Part shown: positions 13,861 through 26,860 of the stretch, piece by piece | Layout: every line of letters begins with the position of its first letter | Position numbering within the stretch: the first letter of the stretch is position 1 | Position numbers and translations under genes: made by a program | The notes under the pieces: generated by a model | The model's database searches: none | Told to the model about the DNA's origin: nothing | Seen by the model: the letters and a program-made list of their open reading frames with translations, nothing else | From: Gymnogyps californianus | Lineage: Eukaryota; Chordata; Aves; Accipitriformes; Cathartidae | Reading direction: 5' to 3' | Length of the DNA: 64,000 nucleotides | Assembly (NCBI RefSeq): GCF_018139145.2 | Contig: NC_059478.1 | Span: 7,998,001-8,062,000 of the forward strand

Positions 13861-15637
13861 GAAAGAAAAAAACCCCTCATAGCCAAAGAAGTTATACATT
13901 GCAAGTTATATCCGTCCCTTCTTTGGATAGAGTACTATTTCTTGCACAGCCTGCTGTGCATCTGATAACATATTCCAGAGAGGCTGTGCATGCAGCGAGC
14001 TTTTCATTCAGTTTCTTTGGGCGTAGTACAGCAGGATATTTGAATCCGTAACATTTAGTTATAAAAGATGCAGAATGTATTGAAATCCAGGCATTTATAT
14101 ATCTTGAGAGTACGACTGCATGTAGTCAATAGAGAAGCACTCTCCAAAGCTGTAACAAAAAGCATTCTTTTCAACATTTCTTCCCAGTTTGCATTAGACA
14201 TGTCATACAAGAGCTAGAATATGAGGCAGACTTTGCAAGCAGCCACGGCAGTTCTTACTGTTTTTTGGGTTTCCCAAAGAGAACTGTGCTCCGTAGGTTG
14301 TTCTGCTGCCAAAGGTTTTATCATGTGGACTGAGTATCGTAACGGAACAGACAACACCATCTTCATGTGTTTTTAGACATGTTATTTACTGGGGTTTCCC
14401 TGAAGAAAGCTTAGGGATTCTTTCCTTATGAGTCACTAACCAAGTGATTGTTTTTATATAAACTTTCCTTCAGCTGGTTAGAGTTGGAACACAGTGTCTT
14501 CTGCTCCTTCTGGGGTCTGACTTTTCTCTTAATTTCTTTTAATAGTTGTTCCTGCAGCCAACAGGATGGTTTGAACCTCATGGCCTTCCCCTGCACCCTC
14601 TCTGAGTTCCATAGTCTTGAAAATCACTGGTCTAGCCAGAAGAAGTGCTGGTGGCCATCATTATTTGTGTGTAATTCCACTTTTTAGCTTTCTACCTTGT
14701 GGTGCTTTTTCAACTCTGCACCTTACTTGCGGCTTAGGGAGAATGTGCTGTTGACATTAGACAAACTGGAGTTTGCATTTAATGTGCTGAAATTAAAACA
14801 AAAAGTTGGTATTTGACTTCAGCGGCATAAAGGTTAAAAGCTGTAAAGTGCTGTGTTTCCATAATGGAAATCACTAAAGCTGGAGAGACACTCGCCTTCT
14901 CTTACATACCCCTGAATCCTTTCCCACCCTCTTTCGGTGGCTGCAGCGGCGGCGTCTTTTGCCAGCGGAGTGGTGCAGAGTCATTTTTAATTACCTCCTT
15001 CCACTGCTTTTGATTTCAAGCCCAACTGATGGCGCCAGGGGCTGAACCACAGGGAGATCTCCAGGCAAGTCCTGCCTATGTCAGGCAGCCTTGCCAGGCA
15101 GATGCTATACAGCCCGCTGCACTTCCTTGCGGTGTTTTTTTTATTACATTTTAATTTTTTTAGCCTGAGACAGGAGCTATGTTAAAATCTAGTAACTCTG
15201 TAATGTGCTTGTACATGTGAAATTCTAGGTTATGGTCACCAACTTCTCTTCCGCTCCCTGACCTCACTTCAGATATTTATATTCTGCGTGTACATGTATG
15301 TAATTATATGTATGTTTGACTTCACAGATAACATATCCTGTATATACAGATTTGTTAAAACGCATGGCATTATTTTAAGCCAAGAAGTATGCAGAGTTCT
15401 TTGAGTCTTTTTCATAACCCAAGATTGGATTTCTTTATTTTTACAGGAACAGGAATGGTTTAGCTGGAATGAAAATGTTCATTCCAGTGCATCATTAGCT
15501 ACAGGCAATCTTCAGTTGAAGCCTAGCCCATTTTTCATGCTAAAGCTCTAATAGTTTGACTATTAATCAACATGTAGGATGAATTTCTGGGGCCGAGAGA
15601 GCTTGTCTGCATGCCTGTAATTTAAGCTGAACTCTTT

Positions 15638-15649
15638 CCCCCCCCCCCC
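15638..15649. repeat. Poly(C) tract
   Basis: A run of twelve C bases flanked by T-rich sequence. Its length is likely polymorphic. Confidence 0.85.
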
Positions 15650-18447
15650 TTTTCTTATGAAAGGAAGGTAGCCAGAACATAAATTATATTTTAAAGAGTT
15701 CACCTCCTTCGCACCCCCTTCTACCATTCCCCTTCTGATAAACACCCCAAAAGTTTTCACTAGACAGATACGGAGATTTAGCTGGAGTAGCAGATCCTCA
15801 AATGTGTCATTTGATCCTCCAATAATTCTAGAGCAACCTTCTGTTAGATGAGACTAGTCACTGACACGGTGATTGTCTCAGGTGTGATACTTAGTACCGA
15901 GGGTCCAGTCCAACTTGCTTTTATCAATTTAAATGTTAATTTTAGGGTAAAGTTTTTCCTTCCCTTCTCCATTACATGGAAGCTGTAACCAGCAGCCCAT
16001 GTGATAACGGGAGCATCAAGATCTTTAGTCAGCTGTTTACCTGCCTTTTCAGCTGCCTGCTCTTCTCACACAAGGGTCATGCCCTCTTACCAAGTTGGAT
16101 GAAGGCTTCTGGAAGGGTGACAGAAGGTGACAAGTCAACCCACGGGACCAGCTGACTGTACTGACAGTGGCAGTTTCTGTTTGCTCCTCCTGCCATTCAG
16201 GTCACTCTTTATGGCCAGGCCCCTCTCCTCCCTACATACAAGCCCGTAGAAGGTGAAGATTCAGAGGACTGATCCTCCAGTTCGGAGACAGGAATGGGAA
16301 AATGATGCTTGGAAGGGCAGGAATTGTTTACTTACACCGCTTCTCTAGTCTGACCAGGCTCCCTAAATCGCTCTGCACAGACCTGTGGAACATGCAGCCC
16401 CCGCTGAAGAAAGTGGTCGAACAACAGTCTCCAGGCCCGGTGGCCTCTTAAGAAAAGTCTTTTCCAAAGGCCACATTCCTCTTTTCCCAGGCCCAGTAAG
16501 CAGCAGAAGCAGCTTTGGGTCGATCAGTGTGTGCATGGGAGTTTTTGGAGACCACTAACCAAATATTTTCGCTCTTTCCTCCCAGATACACTCCCCAGCT
16601 TAATGGGAGAGCTGATGCAGAGTCCTTTCCAGCTCGGAGGCAGGGGAGTATGGTTTGGAACATGGACAAGGACCTTGTGGGGGAGGAAGAGAGCCATATA
16701 GTTCATATAAGATGCAGAGCTATTTCAATTTAACTGTCTGGGGCTCTCAAAGACTGCAGTGCTCTACCCTATGGAGGCTGAAAAGCAGTTTCAATGCTAT
16801 TGTGATAAAATCCTCTTGTTCTGGCCATGCGGTTTCATTTGACTCTTAAGGAAATAGTGCAGCAACCCTGGAAACAAGGGAAAGTGTTATCTTTCACCAG
16901 AAGGCACACAGCCTCCTCCTCCATCAGTGATCCAGACAAGATTGCACCAGTACCGTACAAAACGGTGTTCCCTCTATTGGACCTGCATTGCTCATAACAG
17001 AGACTACCAATGCATTTGTCTGCATGCCTGTTTTCATGACCACATTATACCAGCGTCTCAGAATTATCTGATGCTTAGAGGTGTTTGGGCTTTCTTTTCC
17101 TTTGTTATTGCTAGCTGATGAGCTCCCGGTCCAGCGCAGCAGCTGTCATCAGTCTGTCAGCATATAACTATTATTTTATCCTGTTTCTGTTTTTCCAATC
17201 CTTGAAGTTATCCGTGTCTTCCAGGACACTGTTCAATCCCCCATTGTGTTGACAGTACCTCACAATTTTGTGTTATGGGCAGAAACAAATTTAACTGGCA
17301 AGTTCATGCTATTTTATTTCAGTAAGACCGATCCATTGGACACTTTGACGGTGAAATCCTTCAAGGCTGCTAGTTGTTCTTCCTGTATTATCATTTATTT
17401 ATCTGTTAGACAGGTTTTTTACTGTAGCATTCTTTCATTAATACTCATCTTTATAAACTTAATTGCCAGTCTCCTAAGGGTATCACTTTGCTGAACCAAA
17501 GATCTGTCAAGTTTCCCTTAGTCAGAAAATCAGTTAACTTATTAAGTCTGGCATGCTCAGCCATCTTTCCTTTTTTTTTAGTTTATTTTATTTAAAGTCT
17601 TTCTTTAGAAACATGTTCAAAAGCCTTGCATACAGTCATGGTTTGACTAACAAGCCTGTACTTGCATTGCTTTTCTTCCCATTTTGTTGAGTGTGGGCAC
17701 AGCACTTGCTGTTCCACAGACCCAAGTACCATGCTGATACCTTCATACTGTGATTCTGCACTCACTCCACACACAGTAGCAGGAGCTGCTGCGTTACTGG
17801 GAGCTGATGACTGGATATGGGTGTATATCAATGATCCTTTTAGGAGATTCTGCACAATATATCTTTATTTTTTGAGGGTAGTGATTTATTCCCTCACTGC
17901 TTCCCTTCACATCTCCTGCCCTGGTTGGGAAAGAATGATAATGATAGAGTAAGTTTTGTTTTACCTGAGACAGTTGGTACAAGAGTGCAAGAACTTTTGT
18001 CTGTGAAAGCTTGGTAGCCAAAATACTTTGCTCTGAGGAACCCGATGGAAATCATCTTGTCAAATAGCAAGCTTCAGGGCTGATGACTCAGGTTTTCCCC
18101 TGCTCTGGTCTGGATGACGAGAAACTGCCCATTGCAGCCATGAGGAGCTGAAAGCAGTAATTCACGCTCTTGCGACACAGCATCTTCTCCTTTGATGTTA
18201 TCAGTAAATTGCACCCCAAAATACAGCCTGCAATTCCAGATCCCGGTCTTTCCTCCATGCCTCCTTTGCTGCTTGCCTGGCCCCTGACTGGTTTTCCTTT
18301 TCAGGTCTCCTCATTTTTATACTGCTTCAGTTCCCATTCCTCTTCCAACACTTCCAAACGTACAATCGCGTTCCCTCAGGCTAGTTGATCTGTTAGTGCA
18401 TGTTTGCAAAAGCCTTCACTTTCTCCAACCGTGGTCATTCATGGTTC

Positions 18448-18467
18448 ATGTGAACCATGGTTCACAT
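18448..18467. repeat. Perfect 20-bp palindrome
   Basis: ATGTGAACCATGGTTCACAT equals its own reverse complement. A further copy of ATGGTTCA at 18441-18448 forms a second inverted pair with the left half, so the unit ATGGTTCA/TGAACCAT occurs three times in alternating orientation. It lies in the DNM3 intron and has no recognised element around it. Confidence 0.85.
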
Positions 18468-21400
18468 CATTGTAGATTTTCTTGCCAATAACCATTGCCC
18501 CTGCACACACGTGCGGTGTCTGTGTGTGGGTGTAAAGAAGTACATGCATCTGTGTAGGCATCTGAATTTAAATTATACTAGTTTACGCTGAGGTATGTTT
18601 CTAATTCTAGAGAGTATTAGGCACAAATAAGAATTTTTTAATGTGGAATATGTAATTATCAGTTGAAAAATCTGTACCCTCTCAGATGCCTTGTCAACAC
18701 TTCATGTCTCAAAATGTGTAGTATCCAGAAAACTGTGGTGTTAACCTTTTCTAGTCCATGCTGAACATGTGAAAAATCAGTACTTTTTGTGTTTGCATGG
18801 GGTCTTTGTTCGCTGTGATTAATGGTCCACTAACAGTGTCCAATACAAGTTCAGTGCAATGTACAAAGTGTCTTTGATGCCAGACATTCTACAGTGCTGT
18901 GCAGAAACTAAAGCTAATAGTCGTAAGCCCGAGAGGACTGGAATGTTTTCAATTTACTTTTAAACAAATGACTTTATTGTGCCATTCTCACATGGGAGTA
19001 AATTCCACAGCCTTAGTGCCACATTAGACAAAACTTTTTTACCTGCTGATTTCTGTTTATACTTGGAGAAAAGAAATTAACCTCGGTTAGGGATTGGGGG
19101 GAATAGGACAGGACTATTAAACTTGGTGGGAATTTTGCCAGGGGCTTTGCTAGGAGCGGAGTGGGATGCAGGAGTACAGGATGTAGCTGAAGGATGATTT
19201 GTGGTGCAGAGCGGAGTTCAGGAATTCTGGGTGCCTGAAAATCAAACTCATGAAGGGCACCTGTAGGAAAAGCTTTAAAACTGGTTTTGCCACTCCTGAA
19301 ATGTAAGGAAGCAGTTGTTGTAGTCTGAGTAAATGCCGGTGGATGTCGGGAGGAAGATTCCTAGTGACTGCAGTTGGAGATAAATAAGGCTCAACTCCTG
19401 AAAGTAACAATTCTCAAATAAGTGATGGGCATCTGTATCCATAAAGGAATGACATCTCTTGACCTCAAGGAGAGAAAGTGTCTCTGAACTCACCACATTG
19501 CTATTGTAATGGTAAAGATTTTCAGACCAAGACAGGGAAGTTTTGAAAGAATGAGTCTTTAACGCTTATAGGATGGTCTAATACCATAGATTTGTAAAAA
19601 TATAAAATATTTGCAAAATGCCTAAGTAAGGAACATGGATCCATTCAGCATTGCTCCATGTGGGAGACCCTCTAATGCTAATAAGGGCATCGTAGTCTTC
19701 TGATAGGTATAATACAGAACCCATTCCAGTAACTCCTTTTCACTGAAACATGAGTGTACATTAATTACTAACAGAACCAAGAACACTGGATTATTTTTTT
19801 TTAACTGCTCACTAGGCCTTTTTTCTACTAAACCTTTTTTTACAAGGCTTTTGTTTTGTGCATGTTATGTGGTTTTATTGCTTTATAAATCCATAAGCAA
19901 TCAAGAAAAGGTTTGAGTTTTGTTTTGACTAATGTTTTTACTTTTACTTTGGCCATCTACAGTTCATTAGTATTTTATGTTACACATCACTGCATGGAAA
20001 TCCAAATGGAAAAAATGACAAGTTTCAGTGATGCTTAGGTAAATGTAATTGCAGAAATTGGATAAATAAATCCACTCACCTGAAAATAGCTTTAGAGCCT
20101 TTTGTCTTTCTCTGATGTTTCTAACCATTGTCTGGTCTTTTCCAAAATAATAGCTCATCTCTGTGCAATGGCTTCCCATAAAACCTTACCTCAGTTACAA
20201 AATGAACAATGTAAATGGTGCAAATCATTTTGCAGTGTCCTCAGAGCCCTAAAGCCTTTGCTGCCACTGATTTGGCCTCTAGAGGAAGATACACTTAAAG
20301 CTTTTGTAGACTGTCAAGAACGATAGGAGAAAGGGTCTGAGAGCTATTTCCATTTTGACTTGTAAGGCAGGGAAAGTCTGTCCAGTTCGTTTCGCCTCAC
20401 TTGGTAGCTTTTTTCATTTTTCAAAAAATGGTGTATGTTGATCATTACTGAAAAGAAACCAGCATGTGTATAGAGGGCGACAGTTTTTACATAGCCAAAT
20501 GCTGCCATGAGTCAAAACTGAGATCAGGAGTGTTACTCGGCAGTGCTGGGGAGCTTGTGGGGGCAAAGGCAGTGCCAGTTCCTTCCCAGGTGATGCCTGT
20601 ATGTGGTTTACTTCCATGAGCAGAACAATGATTTCGTTACAAATCTGGATTTTCTAAAAAGTCTAAGATGTGTTTCAGGAGTTGTTGTAAAGCCTCTCTC
20701 CCTGCGGTGGGGATGAAACCATGTAGGAGAGGGCAGGATCACTTTTGTTTAAACCAGGCTGAATGTTACTGGGCAGCAGCTCTCCATCCTGTCCCAGCAG
20801 CAGGTGCCCAGCTGCCCTCTTCAAATGGGAAACATGACTGCGGCGAGGGAAGATCACCAGGGCCTGAGGCTGTATTAGCTTTCCAGACTGGGTAGAGTAA
20901 GGAGCAATTATGTGCTTTTGCCTAAGACTCCTCAAACTCTCTCTCTAACCCGCTCGCTTCCTGCCCATCTGGAAAGGCAGACCCCTCACTTGCAAAATGT
21001 CTTGGGAAAAGAGAGGAGGAGGCAATACGCTGCGATGGAAGCGTCTCATCCCCTTTGTCTCCCAAATGCCTGTCTACAGCAGGGATATAATCTGTGCTTA
21101 AAGGTGGCTCCCTGGGGGGCCCCAGTTTGGCAGGCAGACTGGTAGGGAACACATGCTCTGAAGCCAGAGGGTGTCTCAAATGAAATGATATTTGAATCTC
21201 GTCATGCAGGTCTTAATAATCCATGAGTCTTAATATGGCCATAAGGCTATAAATTCAGGGATTTGACCTCAAAGTCTTTGAGTGTGTTTAAAAATAGCTC
21301 ACCCATCCTCATTTTATCACTTCATATACTCTGACACAATCTTGGAACCTGCCTTCATCCCATCTAGCAGGGGAACACTATAATTAAGAATCAGTTTTGA

Positions 21401-21599
21401 AAGGCTGTTCTCTCTTAGCTTAAGGCAGAATAAGGCTTTATGTATTTTGCAGGAGATTATAAACAATTCATCGGCTAAAATTAGCAGTAAAAAGGGAGCC
21501 CCAGTTCTTTCCTGTGCTGTGGTTTGTACCACAAAGACATAGTGTTTTTAAATCATGACAGAGCTCTCTAAAAACCTAGAAAGCATATTATGTATGTGT

Positions 21600-21885
21600 C
21601 ACTTTGGCGCAGTTAGGAATAGTCTCACCTCTAAGCCAGAAGGCCATGGGTTCAAGTTCCATGCCCGCCCTTCGATTTAGCTGTCTCACAGTAATTTTAT
21701 TACAGAAAACTTTTTAAAATAGAACCATAGGGGAAGAAGAGTGAAACTTTTGTATCTGTAACTGCACTGTGAGACATTCAGTCGTTGGGACGATATGTTA
21801 AACCACTGCTCTTACTACACAGCTTTGCGTAGCAGGCATAAATCCTCTAAAAAGACAGGGGCTAGCCCTAATGGTGCGGCGGTTT
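21600..21885 (+). mobile_element. Decayed tRNA-derived SINE
   Basis: The head resembles a tRNA with both internal RNA polymerase III promoter boxes: an A-box-like TGGCGCAGTTAGG at 21605-21617 and a B-box-like GGTTCAAGTTCC at 21649-21660, spaced about 30 bases apart. About 110 bases later, at roughly 21765-21870, sequence around GATATGTTAAACCACTGCTC and GACAGGGGCTAGCCC resembles the 3' body of old amniote SINEs with a GAGACGTTAAACC-type motif. The copy is diverged and has no clean tail or target duplication, so it is probably an old insertion. It is not called a tRNA gene because no acceptor stem closes. The family is not assigned. Confidence 0.55.
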
Positions 21886-23524
21886 TTTCTCTCCCTGACA
21901 AAAACAGTTCTAATCCTTGGGAGTGTGTGTGTGAGCTACTGTTCCCTGTCTGAAAGAAGTTTGCATTTTCATCGTGCTGTCACAAGGATGGGGTTCCTTG
22001 ATTGTATGTTGCTGTGCAAGAGCTGAAAAATGAGAGATGTCAAATGAGTCTTGACTTTACCTTTCGCTGCTGACCAGTAAGGGGGGGGCAGGCAGAAATC
22101 AATCCTTTGAACTGAAAATGCCATAGGTCATTTTAAAAGTTAATTTGCAAAAATATCGAACTGAAGTGTGAGGTTAGGGTTGTTTGTGGCAACAATAAAG
22201 CCGGGTGATCTTAACTGCAAAGGTAAACTCCATATTGTGTCTGCTTGGACCTCAGGGTAGAGTGCTAATCACTGATGTCCTTTACCATAGAGACGAGGTC
22301 AGAGTGACTTAAGGTTTAAACTTTATAGTTTCATTTTGGTTTGTGCCAGCAAGCATGTGGTCTTATAACATGAAGTGTTTATGTTTGTTGCTTAGACATG
22401 TGTATTAACTTACCAGAATCACACTGTCTCTTAAATATAATTTGCTTTTATTTTAGGGAGGAAAAAAAAAAGTCTTTCATTTTCTGCTGGTTTTGTACAA
22501 TACTTAGAAGGGGTTTGGCATATTTATACAAAATGGAAGCCATGTCATAAAGCAGCATCTAATTTCATTTGGTCCAGGATTATGTGCAGCATAGTTGCTC
22601 ACAACTCATTTCTTCCCCTGAAAATAATTTTACCCAATAATTTTCAATTTCTGTTCTTGTGGCATGTATCCAAAATGCTCCTGGATGGATGATTTTCTTT
22701 TGTTTAGCAATATTTGTTACATTTCAGTAAGGCTCTTGGTGTTTTCAAATTCCTCTTCTGATCTGTTTTGAGGCTTTTCTGCTACAGGAATGTTGCAGCT
22801 CAAATTTTTGTTTGCAAAGTTAAAGGAGTTCTTAAATGGGGAGTACGGATGGTGGTGATTATTGATGCTCTACTGGGCTAAGAGTTCCTGCCAGAACTTG
22901 TAGACCACTGTCACTCTGACCGATGGAGGGCTTATGGAAAACCCATTAATGTGTATGAGACCTTTGAATCTTAGGACCTGAATTATCAAATGAAATGTTT
23001 TGACGAGAACTCTGGCCAAGATATGTTTGGCATATGACTAACATCTGGGAAAGGTAGATTTATCTACATAAGATGCTGGTGGTTCTTGTATGTCCACTTG
23101 CTAAATTAGATTAAATACATTCCTGTTATTAATTTTTTTTCAGATAAGCAATTACTGTGGGTGCTACAGAGACTATGAGAATTGGGGCAAGAGATGGGGG
23201 GATAATCCGTCTTGTCATGGCAGGAATGTTGGCCCATTTAGTCACATCTGGGATGCGGGTGGGGTGGTCTGTGCAAGGCTTGAGTTGGTAATGGTCTGTC
23301 AAAAATCGAGGTAAAGGGTGGGCTAGCCAGCTAGCCTCCGAGGAGAGGTGTCCACAAGACAGATTTCTAAGATGCAGTCCATGCTGGGAGAAAAAGATTG
23401 GGAATCCTTCCCATAGAGCCTGGCTTAGCGGTATTGACTGAATGTGAGGCAAAGGGGAAAGGAAATGGTGCCGCTCCAGAGCACAGTGATCCAACTGTGT
23501 GAAATCAGTGTGGGTGCTATTAAA

Positions 23525-23580
23525 ATGCCATCTTCCTCTCCCTTCCCCTTTCCTTCCTCCCTCTCTCCCCCTCTGCTGTC
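23525..23580. repeat. Polypyrimidine tract
   Basis: CCATCTTCCTCTCCC-type sequence is almost purely C and T for about 50 bases in the DNM3 intron. No exon follows within splicing distance that I can support. Confidence 0.7.
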
Positions 23581-26109
23581 AGCCTGGCTGAGGAAAAGTC
23601 AAATAACGTACGACTGTGTTCCTTGGCATCACAACTGCAATTTCCCTTTAGGGGCTTCAAACTTGAGAATGGGAGGTTTTAAATCTTGCTGATTCGTGCT
23701 ATTCCAGCAAGCATATGTGTGAGGAGAAAGAACAATGCCAGTTCGAAACAGAAATCACAAGTGAGAAATCATTGCTGCTAAATCAGGTGTTGCAGAGGCC
23801 AGTGGAAAAATCAGATGCTAAGAAAAGTAGGAAATTACTTTGTTTAGAGCTGGGAAGGTTAATGAGAATTAGAAAGTGCTCTCTGTGTATTCAGCCCCTA
23901 AGGATTTGAGCAAAGTTAGAGGGATTTATTTACTGATTATCCAGACTATACAACTGGCAATAAGATTAAGTGAGGAATTTTGGAACATGCTGACATTTCT
24001 TATTTGCATCATTTACTATGGAGATCATTTGTCGGTACTGCACTGAGTTTGTGGTGAACCAGGGCTTAGTCTGGCCCAGCAGAGACAGATCTGGTACTTC
24101 TCATGGCTCGAGGGATGTGGGGGTGAAAACAGTTTAACGTCCTCTTTTGCGTCTCGGAGAGGAAACATCAAGTTTGTCTAGGTGCTTATCAAAGGAGAAT
24201 TTCAGAATATTTTCCTAGACACCATTAATTACGGAAAAGAGTGCAGTTATAGGTGACACATTGCATTAGATCAACTGAAAATAAAAGACAAGGCTGTAAT
24301 TTATAGAGCCCCTGCATTGGCCGCTGTACAGAGCTCCCCTGCTACAAGGCCTCCTCCAAGTCCGTCCCTCCCAGCGTGCACACAGATATGCGCGCTGCCC
24401 TTCTCCTGTATTCAAATTTCTTTGAACCAGGCTGGTAAGTACTGAAAAGTTACCATCTCAGCTGGAAGAAATGAAGGGCGACCATGGAACAGGAGTTCAG
24501 TTACAGGAGCTAGGAAAAACAGAATTGTGATTTTTTATTCTTTTTCTGGGTGCCTACCTCTAAAATGATCACATTTTGTGAAAAACATGCAACTCCTATA
24601 TTATACACAGACACCTAAAGTCATAAGCTATGCTTTAAACATGTAATCTTGGGCAATGTGTTTTCCAAGATTTGCCTTCACCAAGCCACTGTCCATGCAC
24701 TGAGCGCTTACTTGCCCCATTTTAATCTCATAAAATAAGACAATTCCTTGTCCCTAAAGGAATCCTTCAGCTGAGTCTTGTGCACTATTGCTGGAATAAG
24801 GAAAATTTTGTTAGTGACCCTCCCTTGCATGGTTACTGCTAAGTAAAAGCCCTCAACAGTGATCAGTTCTGCCAACATTTCTTCCAAGAATGGTTTTGGT
24901 AAGGAGGTAAATAACAGAGATGAAAGGCAAGGTGTTATTTCAGTCTTCGTAATGACTCTTAATACTTCCCTGATCAGCATCATGAACAAGTAATTCTCCT
25001 GCTTTCTATTTTCATCGTCTTTGACAGAAGCTCCAAGACTTCTATTTGTTTTCCTTCTTAGGGGAACTGCATACCACAGCCAGTAGCTTTAATCCTTTAA
25101 TTCTCAGATGTCCGGTTGATGCCTCCACCCATTGATTACCTCCTTTCACAGCAAATGATCCTGTTCCCTTCACAATTAATGCCCAGTGCTGGATCAGGCT
25201 GTTGTCTCTGGGAATGTGTTTCATGCATTTGGTAACAAACGCACAATAAATTTCAGCCTGAACATCATCTCAGCTAATCATCACATTTCAAGTCTTCATC
25301 ATCATGACTTGAATTCCAGGGTAACTCACCACTATTTGACACTTCCCAATATCCATTGACCCCCTTCTACGCTGAAATAATGGCAAATATCGCACCAATA
25401 GTATCTCATATCCTAGATTTCTTTTCTAATGTGCTCTTATAAATGTGGGGCACTTCATGTGTTGTTATGACAAGGAAATTCTTTGACTGAAAAGTTTGCA
25501 AATTCCAAAGTAGTATTTGTTTTATAAACAAAGGTGCTGTTTTCCTTGTGCCAGCCTCTTTCTGCTTTTGCTTGTCCAGCAGTCTGTTCTGAAAGGCATG
25601 AAGCAGCTGTTGGCCCCGAATCAAAACTTGCAGTGCAGGGAGGGTTATGTAAAAGTCCTTTGTGTGAGAGATGTACATGGCAGCAAATGGTGAAATTGGA
25701 GTACAGATTCTTTGAGGGGAGATGGCTATTCATGGCAATGTTGTTTTTTTTTTTTTCTTGATTTTTGCATAGAATAAAAAGAAAAGTAGAAGATATTGTA
25801 ATTTTTTTTGTCTTTTCAGAAACACCTTTTCTTGTTGCAGTGTTGTGGGCTCGTAATTTCATGCTGCTTTGCACCCAGTATCACCCACTGGATGGAAGGG
25901 CTGCAAGAGGTTGCCTGTCCTCAAGGCAGGATCTCTGTACCTAGGTGATTTCTGAGGGATGTTGGCCTAATCTTTGGAGGAGATTCTGCAACTCTCCTAG
26001 TCCATCTATTTCTGTGCTTCACTGTTCTTACCATATAACACTTTCCAAATATTCGTTTGACGTCTTTTCCTATCCGCAAAGACACTCATCTCTCCCCTTC
26101 CACCAGTGG

Positions 26110-26860
26110 TTTCTTTTGAACTCATCAGTCCCAACTGATCTTAGCTTTTCCTTTCAGGTAATATTTTACAGAGCCCTGAACATCATCTTCAATGGTTTCC
26201 TCTGAACACTCTCAAAACGTGCCACAAATTTTTGGTAGCGTGATAACCAGAACTGGATGCACAATTCGTGTACTGATTTTATACCAGCAAGACATTGTTG
26301 ACTAATATTCTGTTATTGCACTGTAGACACAGTTCCTTTTCTGCTGAACTGCTCCTTAAATGGCCATTCTCATGCTGTATGTTTATAACTGATTTATTCC
26401 TGCCCAAGTAAAATATTTTCTATTCATAATGAATTTCATCTAGATTTTTAAACTGTTTCTCCAGATCGTTGTGAACTCTGGTCCTGTCATCTAACGTATT
26501 CACATCCCCTTCCAGTTTCTTCTCATCTGTAAATGTAATAAGCACAGGCTATAACCCACCACCCTGAGCATTAAGGCATTAACAAGCACATTAAAAAATA
26601 CAGCCCATATGAAAGTCCTCTTGGTAGAGTTTTCCAGTTTGACAGTGAGCCATTGACAGCTTTTCTATGGAAATGAGCATCCAACCTGTAATTGCAGGGA
26701 GAGCACACTTCCCTTTATGAAAATGTCACCTCAGATGTGTCAAAAAGCTTTACTGAAGTCTGAAATATGTGGCATCTACTGTTAATACCTTACCCATAAG
26801 ATCTGAATCCCTGCTTTAAAAGGAGATTGGATTGATTTGACATGATTAGTTGTCAACCCG
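26110..26860 (-). mobile_element. Old CR1-type LINE fragment, antisense
   Basis: Several blocks match, in order, the reverse complement of the 3' region of old CR1 elements common in turtles and crocodilians: CCTCTGAACACTCTC and AACCAGAACTGGATGCA near 26.20-26.26 kb, AATTTCATCTAGATTTTTAA near 26.43 kb, TTTGACAGTGAGCCATTGA near 26.64 kb, and TGTCAAAAAGCTTTACTGAA near 26.74 kb. The element is therefore on the - strand. It is heavily diverged, has no open reverse transcriptase frame and no typical terminal octamer repeat. It is a 5'-truncated fossil; boundaries are approximate to about 50 bases. Confidence 0.75.

Noticed and set aside
21605..21680. Functional tRNA gene
   Set aside because: A and B boxes are present, but no closing acceptor stem or convincing anticodon arm can be folded, and a SINE-like body follows.
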